Below, piece by piece: positions 39,254-47,912 of a stretch of 64,000 bases of DNA. A program made the translations under genes and the position numbers. Each line of letters begins with the position of its first letter. Within the stretch, counting starts at the first letter, position 1. The notes beneath the pieces are model-generated. The model did not search any database and was not told the origin of the DNA. It was given only the letters and a program-made list of their open reading frames with translations. Origin of the DNA: Kangiella sediminilitoris (GTDB taxonomy: Bacteria > Pseudomonadota > Gammaproteobacteria > Enterobacterales > Kangiellaceae); the NCBI RefSeq assembly GCF_001708405.1, contig NZ_CP012418.1, positions 1 to 64,000 of the forward strand. Direction: 5' to 3'.

Positions 39254-40015
39254 ATGAGGATCATAGCTAAATATCTGCTCCTGTTCGTACTAAGTAAATC
39301 TGCGTTTTCGGCTTCATTTAACTGCGATATAGCAGGGTTGAATGAAGTAGAAAAAATGATTTGTGGTAGCAAAGAAGTCTCAACCATGGATGAACAATTG
39401 AGTGAATGGTATACACTGCTGAACCAATCCGATTCTGGATATTTATTCAAATTAATAAAACCTAATCTCAAAGAATCGCAGAGAATCTGGCTTTCTACTC
39501 GAAATAAATGTGACGATCTTACATGCCTCAAGAGAGCTTATCGATCAAGAATAGGTGAGTTAAAAAGCTCTTACTTAAACTTCAGAAAGTATTCTTCAAA
39601 ATCCTTCATAGAGAGCATCCTTAAAAAATTTCCGAATGATTTAAGTGATGAGGAGGTTTCTGTGGAGGAACTAATATCCTATACGCTGGATGAATTCGGG
39701 ATAGGTCAATATCTTTTTACAACATATCAGGGTTATGGCGGAAACCCCTACGGACATTGCGGTGGTGGAGCATACCGAGGATTTTGGTATATGGAAATAG
39801 ACACGTCCACAGGAGAAGTGATTGATAAAGATTCTGTCGTATATGGCAACTGCGGAGTGAATGCTGCCTACCTGAGCTACACGATAGAAAGTTCCCTGCC
39901 AATAGTTGTAAAAATGTTCGTAGAGAGAAGTTCGGACGAAGAGCCTGTACAATACTTTCATTATAAAATTGGATATCGGGGCAGTAATGAGTTTTTTCGA
40001 CTAATAAATGAGTAA
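39254..40015 (+). CDS. Exported protein with LprI-like N-terminal domain
   Basis: The 253-aa protein has a signal peptide (cleaved about AFSA). A Cys-bearing region follows (FNCDIAGLNEVEKMICGS, LSEWYTLL, LKESQRIWLSTRNKCDDL, CLKRAYRSRIGEL), which matches the DUF1311/LprI lysozyme-inhibitor-like pattern. The C-terminal half (about 120-253) contains GYGGNPYGHCGGGAYRGFW and is of unknown family. Export to the periplasm is expected. The gene starts 57 bases after the preceding stop. Confidence 0.7.
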   Translation: MRIIAKYLLLFVLSKSAFSASFNCDIAGLNEVEKMICGSKEVSTMDEQLSEWYTLLNQSDSGYLFKLIKPNLKESQRIWLSTRNKCDDLTCLKRAYRSRIGELKSSYLNFRKYSSKSFIESILKKFPNDLSDEEVSVEELISYTLDEFGIGQYLFTTYQGYGGNPYGHCGGGAYRGFWYMEIDTSTGEVIDKDSVVYGNCGVNAAYLSYTIESSLPIVVKMFVERSSDEEPVQYFHYKIGYRGSNEFFRLINE

Positions 40016-40110
40016 AGTTCTAGCGCTGGTACCTGTTTGTAAAAAACAAGGCTGTTCTTACCAGCCAAACCCGATACGCAGGCCTCGAAGCCTACTGTTC
40101 CTCCCGAGCA

Positions 40111-40465
40111 GGTTAGCGTCGAAGAGTCATGGAGGGATATTCAGGAGTTTATAGATTCAAACAAACACTGGGTGATCGAAGGCTGCTATACCGATTTACT
40201 GGCGCTGGTTGAAGATAAATCGACTAAAATCATATTCATGAAATTGCCAGTCGAGGTATGTATATCAAGTGCGAAGGCCTGGCCTTGGGAACCACACAAG
40301 TATGAGAGCAAGCAAGCTCAAGACGAGAATTTAGAGATGCTTATTGGCTGGATAGGACAGTATACTGAAAGAGAAGATACTTTCTCTTACAGTTACTACC
40401 AAAAGTTTTATGACAACTTTAGTGGTCAAAAGAGAGTGGTTACACGTAATCAAAATTATATATAA
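40111..40465 (+). pseudogene. N-terminally truncated P-loop kinase-like fragment
   Basis: The frame reads WRDIQEFIDSNKHWVIEGCY then TDLLALVEDKSTKIIFMKLP, like the middle and C-terminal parts of small adenylate-kinase/topology-modulation-type P-loop NTPases (W..EEF...WIIEG.Y...). The N-terminal Walker A part is missing; an in-frame TAA lies near 40040 and no usable ATG exists upstream. GTG 40172 could start a 97-aa remnant. It looks like a decayed cassette gene. The left limit given is approximate. Confidence 0.55.
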
Positions 40466-40599
40466 CAAGTGGCAGCAATCGTTTTGGCGTATGATGTGCT
40501 TGGCTTGATGAGGATTAAATTAGAAGAATGACAGAGAACAGGGATAATAGCGATAGACTAACGATCGAATTTCAGGGAGTTGAGGTTTTATATGTTGCT

Positions 40600-40689
40600 C
40601 CTTAACAAGCCGCGTTATGTGCGCTCATTACTTTCGCAGGAAAGCTCAAGCGCAACGCGATATAACTGCTTATGCGCTAGGCGTTATGC
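40600..40689 (+). repeat. attC site 6
   Basis: CCTTAAC (40600-40606) with AAGCCGCGTTATG, and a right end with core GTTATGC (40683-40689), span 90 bp. The start of the next coding region overlaps the core. An additional attC-like half (ATAACAAGTGGCAGC) occurs near 40463. Confidence 0.7.
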
Positions 40690-41069
40690 GTAAAATGTTC
40701 AGGATAGTCCTTCTGGCTACAACTGGGGGCCTTCTCATTTTGTCGCTTTTATACGCGGCGCTCTGGACTCGATCAGAAATAGGAGGAGATCTTCTGGCCG
40801 CTATGCATATTTTAGTGATAGTAAATGGGGTGTTTGTAGGGTGGTTTTTGCGGCCATATGAAAAGTGGCTCTGGAATAAGCCAGGGCGGTATACCCAAGC
40901 AGGCTTTGTCATCTTGGTTGCATGCGCTTTATCTTCCTGGATCCTAAGTGCGATGGGCGTGGCATGGGCCCCAATTGAATTGTTCTTTTCGTTCGTCTGG
41001 TCCGCGTTGCTGTTAGCCATGTTCACTGGACTTTGGCATTTGCCACGAGTTAGAAAATACAACTCATAA
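40686..41069 (+). CDS. Integron cassette: four-helix membrane protein
   Basis: From ATG 40686 (127 aa, MRKMFRIVLLATTGGLLI) the protein has four hydrophobic helices: about 5-25, 39-55, 72-91 and 95-114. I reject a longer frame starting at 40617 because it lies inside the attC site. ATG 40695 is also possible. The sequence matches no family I know. It ends in basic residues (RVRKYNS) and is followed directly by attC7. Confidence 0.6.
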   Translation: MRKMFRIVLLATTGGLLILSLLYAALWTRSEIGGDLLAAMHILVIVNGVFVGWFLRPYEKWLWNKPGRYTQAGFVILVACALSSWILSAMGVAWAPIELFFSFVWSALLLAMFTGLWHLPRVRKYNS

Positions 41070-41152
41070 CAAGCCAGCTAAAGGCGTTCCAGCAATAGAA
41101 AAGTTGACTCAGCAGGATGGACTAATCATAGCCTTTTAGCGGGACGTTAGGT
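41064..41152 (+). repeat. attC site 7
   Basis: TCATAAC (41064-41070) AAGCCAGCTAAAGGCG pairs with the right segment CCTTTTAGC and core GTTAGGT (41146-41152). It is 89 bp and is the last clear attC of the array. Confidence 0.78.
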
Positions 41153-41254
41153 ATAAAGAGTAATAGTCCAGCAATAAATATAGGTTTGTTATCTGTCATA
41201 CTGAGCGTCGTTGCTTGTTGTAAGGACCAATATGGCATTAAGGGAGATGACACT

Positions 41255-42016
41255 ATGATACTCAGACGTTTTATGGAGCATGTAAAAGACCAGAACTGGC
41301 TTGCCGTCGGACTTGATTTTCTGGTTGTGGTTTCCGGTATCTTCCTCGGTATGCAGGTCTCCGAATGGAACGACTCACGAAAGGACAGAGAGCTCGAACG
41401 TATTTATCTTGAGCGACTGGCCGAAGATTTACAGGAAGATTTACGTGTCTTCACACGAATCTATGATGAAAGCCTGCAGAAGAGAGAATATATCATCTAT
41501 ATTGATGGTTTGATTTCCGGGGACGACACCGATACCTTAGATCCGGTTAAGTTCATGAAAGCGACAGATAATTTCGGTTGGATCAGATCCATGGGCCCGG
41601 GGAAAACCACCTGGGATGAGCTTGTCAGTACCGGGCGAATTGAGCTTATCACTAATCATACTATTAAGGCAGATATCGCTGAGTATTATGAACATTTTGA
41701 TCGCTATCACAGCCATACGCATACCTTTAATGACATTCAGCTGCGCTTTACACGCATGAAGGAGAGATGGTTTTCGGTTGATCAAGTGCTTCGCCATATA
41801 AATGAAGGTTTTGAAGGCTTTACCGAACAGGAAGCGCGAGGCATCCTCGAAACCATGCGTCAGGATGATGAACTAAAAAACATCATGTCGTCACTTGCAA
41901 CAGTGGTGGAAGTCTTCGGCAATTCTGCGCTCAATGATCAGGAGCGCATAAAAAAAATATTAAAAGAGCTTGATAGAGAGGGCGTTAAAGGCGCCAAGCT
42001 CGCGTCAACAACCTAA
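41255..42016 (+). CDS. DUF6090-like single-helix membrane protein
   Basis: I use ATG 41255 (253 aa) with AGGGAGATGA upstream; longer frames begin inside non-coding sequence. The N terminus MILRRFMEHVKDQNWLAVGL is followed by a membrane helix (DFLVVVSGIFLGMQVSEWN), the standard DUF6090 opening. A long charged alpha-helical region follows (ERIYLERLAEDLQEDLRVF and onward), probably periplasmic or cytoplasmic coiled coil. Function unknown. It lies just right of attC7. Confidence 0.75.
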   Translation: MILRRFMEHVKDQNWLAVGLDFLVVVSGIFLGMQVSEWNDSRKDRELERIYLERLAEDLQEDLRVFTRIYDESLQKREYIIYIDGLISGDDTDTLDPVKFMKATDNFGWIRSMGPGKTTWDELVSTGRIELITNHTIKADIAEYYEHFDRYHSHTHTFNDIQLRFTRMKERWFSVDQVLRHINEGFEGFTEQEARGILETMRQDDELKNIMSSLATVVEVFGNSALNDQERIKKILKELDREGVKGAKLASTT

Positions 42017-42064
42017 GACAGCTGTAAAGACTTTTGGAAAATAATAATAAAAGGTGAAAGTATC

Positions 42065-42388
42065 ATGCTAGCAGTATTGCTGGAATTTAAAGTAAAGCCA
42101 GGCGCAGAAAATAAGTTTGTAGAATATTGGGAGAAGACAACAGACATCATCTACAACAATTTTGGGAGTTTAGGGTCCAAGTTACACAAGGCGGATAATG
42201 GTAGATTCGTAGCGTATGCGCAATGGCCTAGCTTAGAAGTTTACGAGTCAGAACAAGGATGGTCAGAACAAAATTCTATTATCAGAGAAAAAATGAGAGC
42301 CACATTGGTTAGTGGTAAACCGGCAATATTAAATAAGCTACCGCTTGTGTCAGATTTAACAAAAGAAAAACCATGTGAAATAGAATAA
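42065..42388 (+). CDS. ABM-domain (antibiotic biosynthesis monooxygenase-like) protein
   Basis: The 107-aa protein has the ferredoxin-like dimeric alpha/beta barrel pattern of the ABM family: LAVLLEFKVKPGAENKFVEY, GSLGSKLHKADNGRFVAYAQWPSLEVYES. These proteins act as small monooxygenases, heme-handling proteins or have no known activity; catalytic residues cannot be assigned here. AAAGGTG lies about 10 bases before the ATG. The next gene starts 31 bp after its stop, so they may be co-transcribed. Confidence 0.75.
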   Translation: MLAVLLEFKVKPGAENKFVEYWEKTTDIIYNNFGSLGSKLHKADNGRFVAYAQWPSLEVYESEQGWSEQNSIIREKMRATLVSGKPAILNKLPLVSDLTKEKPCEIE

Positions 42389-42419
42389 ACATAACGTGGA
42401 AGAATACAGGGAACCCCCC

Positions 42420-43058
42420 ATGCAATTAATTAACAAAGTCCTACTCTACTTATTAGCAATCGGAGTCGCAGGATATGCGGTTTACGTTTATGGCTTTTTG
42501 CCGCTGGGTTCACTGGTGCATCCAGAGATGAGGGCAAATTTCGAAGTTCAACCGATTGGTATCTATAGCCATATTTTTGCTTCTGCTGTTGCCTTGACGC
42601 TCGGGCCGTTTCAGTTTTCAACCATGATCAGGCAGCGATACACTAAACTCCATCGTTGGGTCGGACGTGCCTATTTGGCGATAGGTGTTCTGGTCGGCGG
42701 CCTGTCGGGCCTTTATATGGCGTTTTTTGCCTACGGTGGCATCATTCCAAAGGTCGGTTTTGCGACACTCGCGGTGATTTGGCTTTATACCGGCTTAAAA
42801 GCTTATATTGCAATCCGACGAGGTAATATCGGCGAACACCGAAAGTGGATGATTAGAAATTTTTCACTGACATTTGCTGCAGTCATGTTACGGATCTATC
42901 TGCCGCTCTCTATGATCGCGGGTATAGAATTTACTTTGGCCTATGCGGTGATTGCCTGGATATGCTGGGTGCCCAATTTAGTGTTAGCGGAATGGCGAAT
43001 CAACATCAGGAATAACCACTCATTTAACACGGAAGTACAGGAACAGCGAGCTGGTTAA
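42420..43058 (+). CDS. DUF2306 family membrane protein
   Basis: From ATG 42420 (212 aa), with AGGGA before it. There are about six membrane helices: near 8-25, 44-62, 75-99 (KLHRWVGRAYLAIGVLVGGLSGL), 105-125, 145-160 and 170-190. The conserved LHRWVGRAYL, HRKWMIRNFSLTFAAVMLRIYLP and W-rich end match DUF2306, a family of unknown function related to heme-handling-like membrane proteins. It follows the ABM gene. No attC is recognised around it. Confidence 0.8.
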   Translation: MQLINKVLLYLLAIGVAGYAVYVYGFLPLGSLVHPEMRANFEVQPIGIYSHIFASAVALTLGPFQFSTMIRQRYTKLHRWVGRAYLAIGVLVGGLSGLYMAFFAYGGIIPKVGFATLAVIWLYTGLKAYIAIRRGNIGEHRKWMIRNFSLTFAAVMLRIYLPLSMIAGIEFTLAYAVIAWICWVPNLVLAEWRINIRNNHSFNTEVQEQRAG

Positions 43059-43092
43059 CACGAACGATATATTTTTGAAACGTGTAAATATA

Positions 43093-43455
43093 ATGAGAAT
43101 AAGAGTAGAAATAGGAAATCCTGAAACTGAGGAATGGGGTGAGTCATTTTATATTGAGCTTGTGCCATATTCAGAAATATTCGCGTTAGAGCATCCTAAT
43201 TTGCCGCCATACCCGGGCATTGACGATTCAATGGCTGTTAAAGATTTCGACATAGATATTCATGACCAGACAAGAGTCGAAGTTACCGTTAATCATCATG
43301 TACCAAAAAACACGGTAAGTATATGTATAAAACATAAGGGCCAAAGTTTTGTGCAAGTAATGGGGGATGCGTGTAACAGTGAGGGTATCGGGTTATCACT
43401 GCTATTTCAGGCACCAAACTCTAATTTTCCGATAAATTTAACTTGCGAGTCATAA
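43093..43455 (+). CDS. Hypothetical protein
   Basis: The 120-aa protein starts at ATG 43093 (MRIRVEIGNPETEEWGESFY). It is predicted mostly beta, with paired strands such as RVEVTVNHHVPKNTVSICIKH, and is acidic. No signal peptide, no motifs and no known family. It has no strong ribosome binding site. Probably a cassette-like accessory gene. Confidence 0.5.
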   Translation: MRIRVEIGNPETEEWGESFYIELVPYSEIFALEHPNLPPYPGIDDSMAVKDFDIDIHDQTRVEVTVNHHVPKNTVSICIKHKGQSFVQVMGDACNSEGIGLSLLFQAPNSNFPINLTCES

Positions 43456-43537
43456 GAAGTAAATTTTTACCAAACAATAGCATTAGTACCATTTTTAATT
43501 TGGCGGATAGGCTTAATAAATCCAAAATAAGGTAAGA

Positions 43538-43946
43538 ATGAGAGGAATTTTTCATTTATCTTTTAGTGCCAAGGACTTCGAAGATACACGAAAATTTTAT
43601 GAAGTGACGCTTGGGTGCACTAAAGGCAAAGAAGAAGAAAACTAGGTGGATATTCATTTTTTTGGTTACCAACTAACTATCCGTAAGCAAAATAAGTTTT
43701 CTAGTGTGATACCAATCGATCACTTCGGGGTAATACTGCAAAAAGATGATTGGCAAAAGCTTTCAGAAAGACTGCAGTCAAACGGTGTTGAGTATGTATT
43801 TTCGCCAAAAATTAAAAAATCTAGATTCGGAAAAAGAATCTGGAAAATATATCGTTGAAGATCCTGCAGGGAACTTTCTTGAATTTAAGTATTATTCGGA
43901 ATTAGTCAATCCGATGAGACACGAGCATTCGCAGAGGGCAACATGA
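43538..43946 (+). pseudogene. VOC (glyoxalase-fold) protein with two lesions
   Basis: ATG 43538 starts MRGIFHLSFSAKDFEDTRKFYEVTLGC, the standard VOC opening. An in-frame TAG at 43643-43645 falls exactly where the family has Trp before VDIHFFGYQL, so TGG has become TAG. The frame resumes (FGVILQKDDWQKLSERLQSNGVEYVFSP) and then shifts near 43830 into another frame that carries ESGKYIVEDPAGNFLEFKYY, the usual VOC end. The repaired protein would be about 135 aa. One nonsense and one frameshift indicate a dead gene, or sequencing error at one point. Its tail overlaps the next ATG. Confidence 0.78.
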
Positions 43947-44491
43947 AAAAATTATTAATAGTATTGTTATTGTGCTTAGAAGGAACTGCATATGGAGCAA
44001 GCATTACTCTAGAGAGGATTGAAAATAAGGTAAACCTTGGCGAGTATCTAACAATGATTGTCGATACGGTCAAAGACAGCAAAAATAGGATTCGATTCTT
44101 CAAGGCAGAGGAGCTTTATGAATACCACTGTTATCAAGACTGCGAATATATATTTCTAACGTCTACAACCGGCCCGGATCTTCCTTATGAATTCTATTCG
44201 TATCGAGTGGTTGGCGCAAAAGATATAAAAATATTACCGTACAGCGGAAATGAGACCTGGCGTAACTATGGGTTTGAATGCGGATGGATGGATAGTCGAT
44301 ATACAGAATTAGAGATTACAGATTATACGAATAAGAAAATAAAATTTGCACTTGTTGAACTGAGTGTTCCTGCCAAGAAAGAGGGTGATCTAAATTATAA
44401 TTCTGTGGAAATGAAGCTGTTACAAAAACGTTACGAAAAGTTACCTTATAGTGCGATACCTCCGAACTGTGTTACGGGACTGGTAGGTTAA
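43943..44491 (+). CDS. Exported hypothetical protein
   Basis: The 182-aa protein has a signal peptide (MKKLLIVLLLCLEGTAYG, cleaved after AYG). The mature part has several Cys (YHCYQDCEY, GFECGWMD, PPNCVTG) and beta-rich segments. No known family. The ATG lies inside the end of the VOC pseudogene (ATGA overlap). Location: periplasm or exterior. Confidence 0.62.
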   Translation: MKKLLIVLLLCLEGTAYGASITLERIENKVNLGEYLTMIVDTVKDSKNRIRFFKAEELYEYHCYQDCEYIFLTSTTGPDLPYEFYSYRVVGAKDIKILPYSGNETWRNYGFECGWMDSRYTELEITDYTNKKIKFALVELSVPAKKEGDLNYNSVEMKLLQKRYEKLPYSAIPPNCVTGLVG

Positions 44492-44531
44492 GAAGTTAAG
44501 GTCAAAAACTGTTACAAAGGAAAATACGATA

Positions 44532-44948
44532 ATGAAAATAAAAGAAATAATATTTATTACATTGTGTGGATTAACTCTAGCCGCAAATGCACAAGAGATA
44601 AATTGTGACGAAGTATATACAACCCGAGATATGAACCATTGTGCAAGTGCTGAACTGGACTCGGCTGAAAGAATAATGGGGCAGTATCTGGAAGCTGGGA
44701 AAAAAAGATATTCAAATGATGAGATCGTACTCAAATCGATTACTGAGGCACAGGGCGCATGGTTAGCTTACCGAAAAGCTCACTGTGGTTCGGTCCATGA
44801 TGTTTGGCGTGAAGGTACTATACGTTCTGTAATGTCGATATCGTGTTCTACTGAATTGACAAAAAAGCGTACACATGAAATCTGGGATACATATTTAACT
44901 TATATGGATAGTACGTCACCAATCCTTCCTGAGCCGAGTCTAGATTGA
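44532..44948 (+). CDS. LprI/DUF1311-family exported protein
   Basis: The 138-aa protein has a signal peptide (cleaved about ANA). The mature region EINCDEVYTTRDMNHCASAE, LDSAERIMGQYLEAGKKRY, EAQGAWLAYRKAHCGSVHDVW and SCSTELTKKRTHEI has the four Cys and the WxxYR pattern of the LprI/DUF1311 family, whose members include a lysozyme inhibitor. AAAGGAAAATACGATA precedes the ATG. It is likely periplasmic. A second LprI-like protein lies 4.5 kb upstream. Confidence 0.82.
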   Translation: MKIKEIIFITLCGLTLAANAQEINCDEVYTTRDMNHCASAELDSAERIMGQYLEAGKKRYSNDEIVLKSITEAQGAWLAYRKAHCGSVHDVWREGTIRSVMSISCSTELTKKRTHEIWDTYLTYMDSTSPILPEPSLD

Positions 44949-45055
44949 GTTAGTAACAAAGGGAGTCAGACTTCGAAAATTGTTTATGTGAGCAGGCTAG
45001 ACTAGCATTGTTAATCTTTCATCACGCTATAAAAAAGTGTTACTAGGAGTTATAG

Positions 45056-45478
45056 ATGAAAAATATCATAGTAATTATATTTCTACTTACAGCTTCATAT
45101 GAGGTGCTAGCATGTAGCTGTCGAATGGGAGGTGTTGATGAAAAACTTTCTAAACATGAAGAAGTATTTTCGGGCGTGGTGGAATCTGTTAAATATCTTG
45201 ATGATGAAAACGTTTTTGGTGATCAGAAAATAATAGTAACTTTTAATGTAACAAAGACATGGAAAGGAAGCGGCCAAGTACAAGTTCTACATACAGCTGA
45301 TAATGGGGCCGGTTGTTTTGGTTATTGGTTTGAAGAAGGGGAAGAATATTTAATTTATGCATTTAAACAAAAGTCAGGGAAACTGAATACAATGTGGTGT
45401 GGTGGAGTTATTCCGAAGAATTATAAAAGTAATGATTTTACGCGTGAGACCTCAGAGCTAAATGAACTAACAGAGTAA
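45056..45478 (+). CDS. Exported TIMP/NTR-like protein
   Basis: The 140-aa protein has a signal peptide ending LACSC, so the mature protein starts Cys-x-Cys as in netrin-module (TIMP-like) proteins. HEEVFSGVVESVKYLDDENVF and VTFNVTKTWKGSGQVQVLHT followed by GAGCFGYWFEEGEEYLIYAF match bacterial NTR-like domains. TIMPs inhibit metalloproteases through this Cys; whether this protein does is unknown. AGGAG precedes the ATG. The family assignment is fairly firm, the activity is inference. Confidence 0.72.
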   Translation: MKNIIVIIFLLTASYEVLACSCRMGGVDEKLSKHEEVFSGVVESVKYLDDENVFGDQKIIVTFNVTKTWKGSGQVQVLHTADNGAGCFGYWFEEGEEYLIYAFKQKSGKLNTMWCGGVIPKNYKSNDFTRETSELNELTE

Positions 45479-45575
45479 TCGCGTAACTAAAGCCCGCTGC
45501 AATGGGTAACTCAGGGAAAACTATACCAGGCTTAGAAATAAAAAATGCAAATGAAAATAACGTAAGGACAAGGTT

Positions 45576-46424
45576 ATGGAAAAGTGGTTACTGGTAATTG
45601 CGGTGATAATAGCGGTAATCATCGTAGTCTTATTCATGGGTTATCTGAGAGAGCAAAAAAGAATAGATAACACATTAGAACGATTAAAGAAGAATAGTGT
45701 TGATACTAACAGAGTAGTTAGTTTTTCTTCCCTAGATAACCTTCCGGCTCCGGTGAAACGTTATTTCAAACGTGTTTTAACCGATGGCCAGAAAATAATA
45801 AAAACAGCTATCCTAACTCAGGATGGTGTGGTGCGAACCAGTACTGAGTCAGAAAAATGGTTTCCATTTAGCGCAAAGCATTCTGCCAATGGGTTTTCAC
45901 CGGGATTTCTATGGAATGCTAAACTCAAAACACCTTTAGCGACCCATATTAGAGTTACGGACGGTTACTTTAACGGTGTTGGTTCAGGCAGGGTTAGTTT
46001 ACTTTCCTCTCTACTCATAGGGTATGAAGAGAATATACCCGAACTAAATACTGGTGCACTACATCGTTATCTGGCGGAAAGTGTGTGGTACCCCACGGCG
46101 CTGCTACCGGAGTCGGGTGTGGAATGGAGCGCAATTGACGATAAAGCTGCGCTAGCCACGTTGCGTGATCAAGGAGCAACTGTCTCGCTAGAATTTCATT
46201 TTAATAGTTCAGGTGAGGCAACTGGAATTTATACACCGGGACGTTACAGAAAAGAACAAAACAAATATGTTAAAACGCCTTGGGAAGGACACTTTAAGAA
46301 TTACAAGAAAGTCGATGGGATGCGAGTTCCCTGTTACGGAGAGGTTGGCTGGTACAGCGAGGATCAACTTAAATTAGTCTGGAAAGGAAATATTACCGAT
46401 TTCAACTATAAGTTCTATGATTAG
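45576..46424 (+). CDS. DUF6544/DUF6920-like membrane-anchored protein
   Basis: The 282-aa protein has one N-terminal membrane helix (about 4-24) and a large soluble domain with LPAPVKRYFKRVLTDGQ, QDGVVRTSTESEKWFPFSA, LPESGVEWSAIDDKAALATL and YKKVDGMRVPCYGEVGWY. This fits the DUF6544/DUF6920 family of unknown function. AAGG precedes the ATG. No partners are evident. Probably anchored in the inner membrane with the domain outside. Confidence 0.72.
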   Translation: MEKWLLVIAVIIAVIIVVLFMGYLREQKRIDNTLERLKKNSVDTNRVVSFSSLDNLPAPVKRYFKRVLTDGQKIIKTAILTQDGVVRTSTESEKWFPFSAKHSANGFSPGFLWNAKLKTPLATHIRVTDGYFNGVGSGRVSLLSSLLIGYEENIPELNTGALHRYLAESVWYPTALLPESGVEWSAIDDKAALATLRDQGATVSLEFHFNSSGEATGIYTPGRYRKEQNKYVKTPWEGHFKNYKKVDGMRVPCYGEVGWYSEDQLKLVWKGNITDFNYKFYD

Positions 46425-46710
46425 AAATGAAAAAATTAGCTTAAATTAGAAGGGAAAATTTATTTAGTTTTAAGGGTCAAGATGATAGGGTTCCCCCCTT
46501 CATTTTCGGAAATATGAAAATGAGTAAAGAGAGTAGTAAATTAGCTGAAAATGGAATAATAAATAAAGTGGCCCATTATCTTTATAGGGTTGAAAGAAGA
46601 GCACATATTCTTGATCAATGACACTATTTACCCGTCACTTCATTTGACGATCAATTTCTATTCAACAATGCCTGAAAATAAATCGGAAAAAATCTAATAG
46701 GAGAATTACA

Positions 46711-47772
46711 ATGGCAGAAGCTAGTGGTTATGTCGTAATCAAAGCACCTGAGCAACTGATGAAAACAGTTTTAAATGACTTTGATGATGTTTCTTATGAT
46801 TCCATGGTTGCTCTTTTCAAACATGCGGGCATCGACGCGACTAAAGGTAGTGACTCATCATCATGGTCTCTTAATGAGTGGGACAGGTTTACTGCTGAGG
46901 ATATGGAATTAGTAGATGGTTATTTACGAATCATTACTTTTGGTGACGACTGGATGCCGGCTATTAAGACACTAATCAAGGAAGGTAAAGACATAGAAGT
47001 CTATGGAAAGATCAGCCATGAATACGGCTTCGATGAGTATTACATACTGAATAAGGACGGTGAGTCCTATTTTGAAAATGTGGATTTTGAGGGTGATCAC
47101 AACGTCGAAAGAGAAGAGGAAATCGGAGAAATTTGGTTACAGATGGCTCCTTTAGAAATAAGGGAGGATTTGTCAGAATCAATCGATATAGAAGAAGATA
47201 TTGAAGAGGATGAAGACAATGAAGAAGATGATGTTTGGTCACCTACAGAGGAATCTGATTTTGTTCAGGAATATGAAGGTTTCGTACATATTAACGAAGC
47301 ATTATTAAATCCAGAAATATACGAAACAAAATATCTAAAGAGAGCCCTGGAGTTAGGCGCTCAGCTGGTAAATCCAGAGCCGCATGGCTGGAAAAAGTTA
47401 CCTACCTCAAAGCTTACGGATGTCATCAGCAGTCTTGAAATTGATGCAGACACTAAAACTAAAATAGCGATTGATATGCTTGAGAATTATGACTTTAACT
47501 TAAACACTGTGTATAAGGTGAGGTCGGGAAAGTCTGGTACGGCATTAAGCGTAGCTGCAGGTAATGGCCTGGTGGATGTGGTCAATAAATTAATAGAAAA
47601 AGGCGTAGAGCCTGACTTTGCTGGTGAGCATTGCCCAATAGAAGCGGCTCAAAAGACTCTAAAAGTTTTACCGCTTGTTATTGATTATGAGCCACTAGAT
47701 GAACAAGGTAGTGAAGAGGACTTAAAAGAAGTTATTAATATTCTGGAGAAACTGCAAAAAGAACAAGCATAA
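46711..47772 (+). CDS. Acidic ankyrin-like repeat protein
   Basis: The 353-aa soluble protein has an N-terminal domain (about 1-140) of unknown family, a strongly acidic linker around 155-175 (EEDIEEDEDNEEDD), and a C-terminal region with SGTALSVAAGNGLVDVVNKL then IEKGVEPDF, one clear ankyrin-type repeat and perhaps more diverged ones. No signal peptide. AGGAG lies 9 bases before the ATG. The 286 bases upstream hold no gene; a C-rich tract and AT-rich sequence are all I see. Function unknown. Confidence 0.65.
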   Translation: MAEASGYVVIKAPEQLMKTVLNDFDDVSYDSMVALFKHAGIDATKGSDSSSWSLNEWDRFTAEDMELVDGYLRIITFGDDWMPAIKTLIKEGKDIEVYGKISHEYGFDEYYILNKDGESYFENVDFEGDHNVEREEEIGEIWLQMAPLEIREDLSESIDIEEDIEEDEDNEEDDVWSPTEESDFVQEYEGFVHINEALLNPEIYETKYLKRALELGAQLVNPEPHGWKKLPTSKLTDVISSLEIDADTKTKIAIDMLENYDFNLNTVYKVRSGKSGTALSVAAGNGLVDVVNKLIEKGVEPDFAGEHCPIEAAQKTLKVLPLVIDYEPLDEQGSEEDLKEVINILEKLQKEQA

Positions 47773-47912
47773 TTTAAGGGAAGAAAAAACCAGCGTAGTG
47801 GAGTCCAGTGAGAAAGTAATAAGTAATTATTCATCTATGGCTCACTGCGCTACTTCCAGAATTATGCCGCACAATAGAAGCAGAATACATTAATTAAAAA
47901 AGGGTAACCATA

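Larger units (their letters stand above)
34730..41152. mobile_element. Chromosomal integron with gene-cassette array
   Basis: The element comprises the intI remnant on the minus strand, an attI-like region (35102-35339), and genes all on the plus strand separated by attC-like palindromes (seven recognised, about 73-91 bp each). The cassette genes are small, mostly lack promoters and encode unrelated hypothetical proteins. attC sites are GC-rich and contrast with the AT-rich coding sequences. The right edge is uncertain: cassette-like genes continue to about 48.6 kb without clear attC sites. Origin-proximal placement next to comM is unusual. Confidence 0.82.

Noticed and set aside
40617-40685. 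Longer start for the four-helix cassette protein
   Set aside because: The added codons lie wholly within an attC palindrome.
44949-45050. Possible attC with TAGTAAC and GTTACTA ends
   Set aside because: The right core does not fit GTTRRRY and internal pairing is poor.
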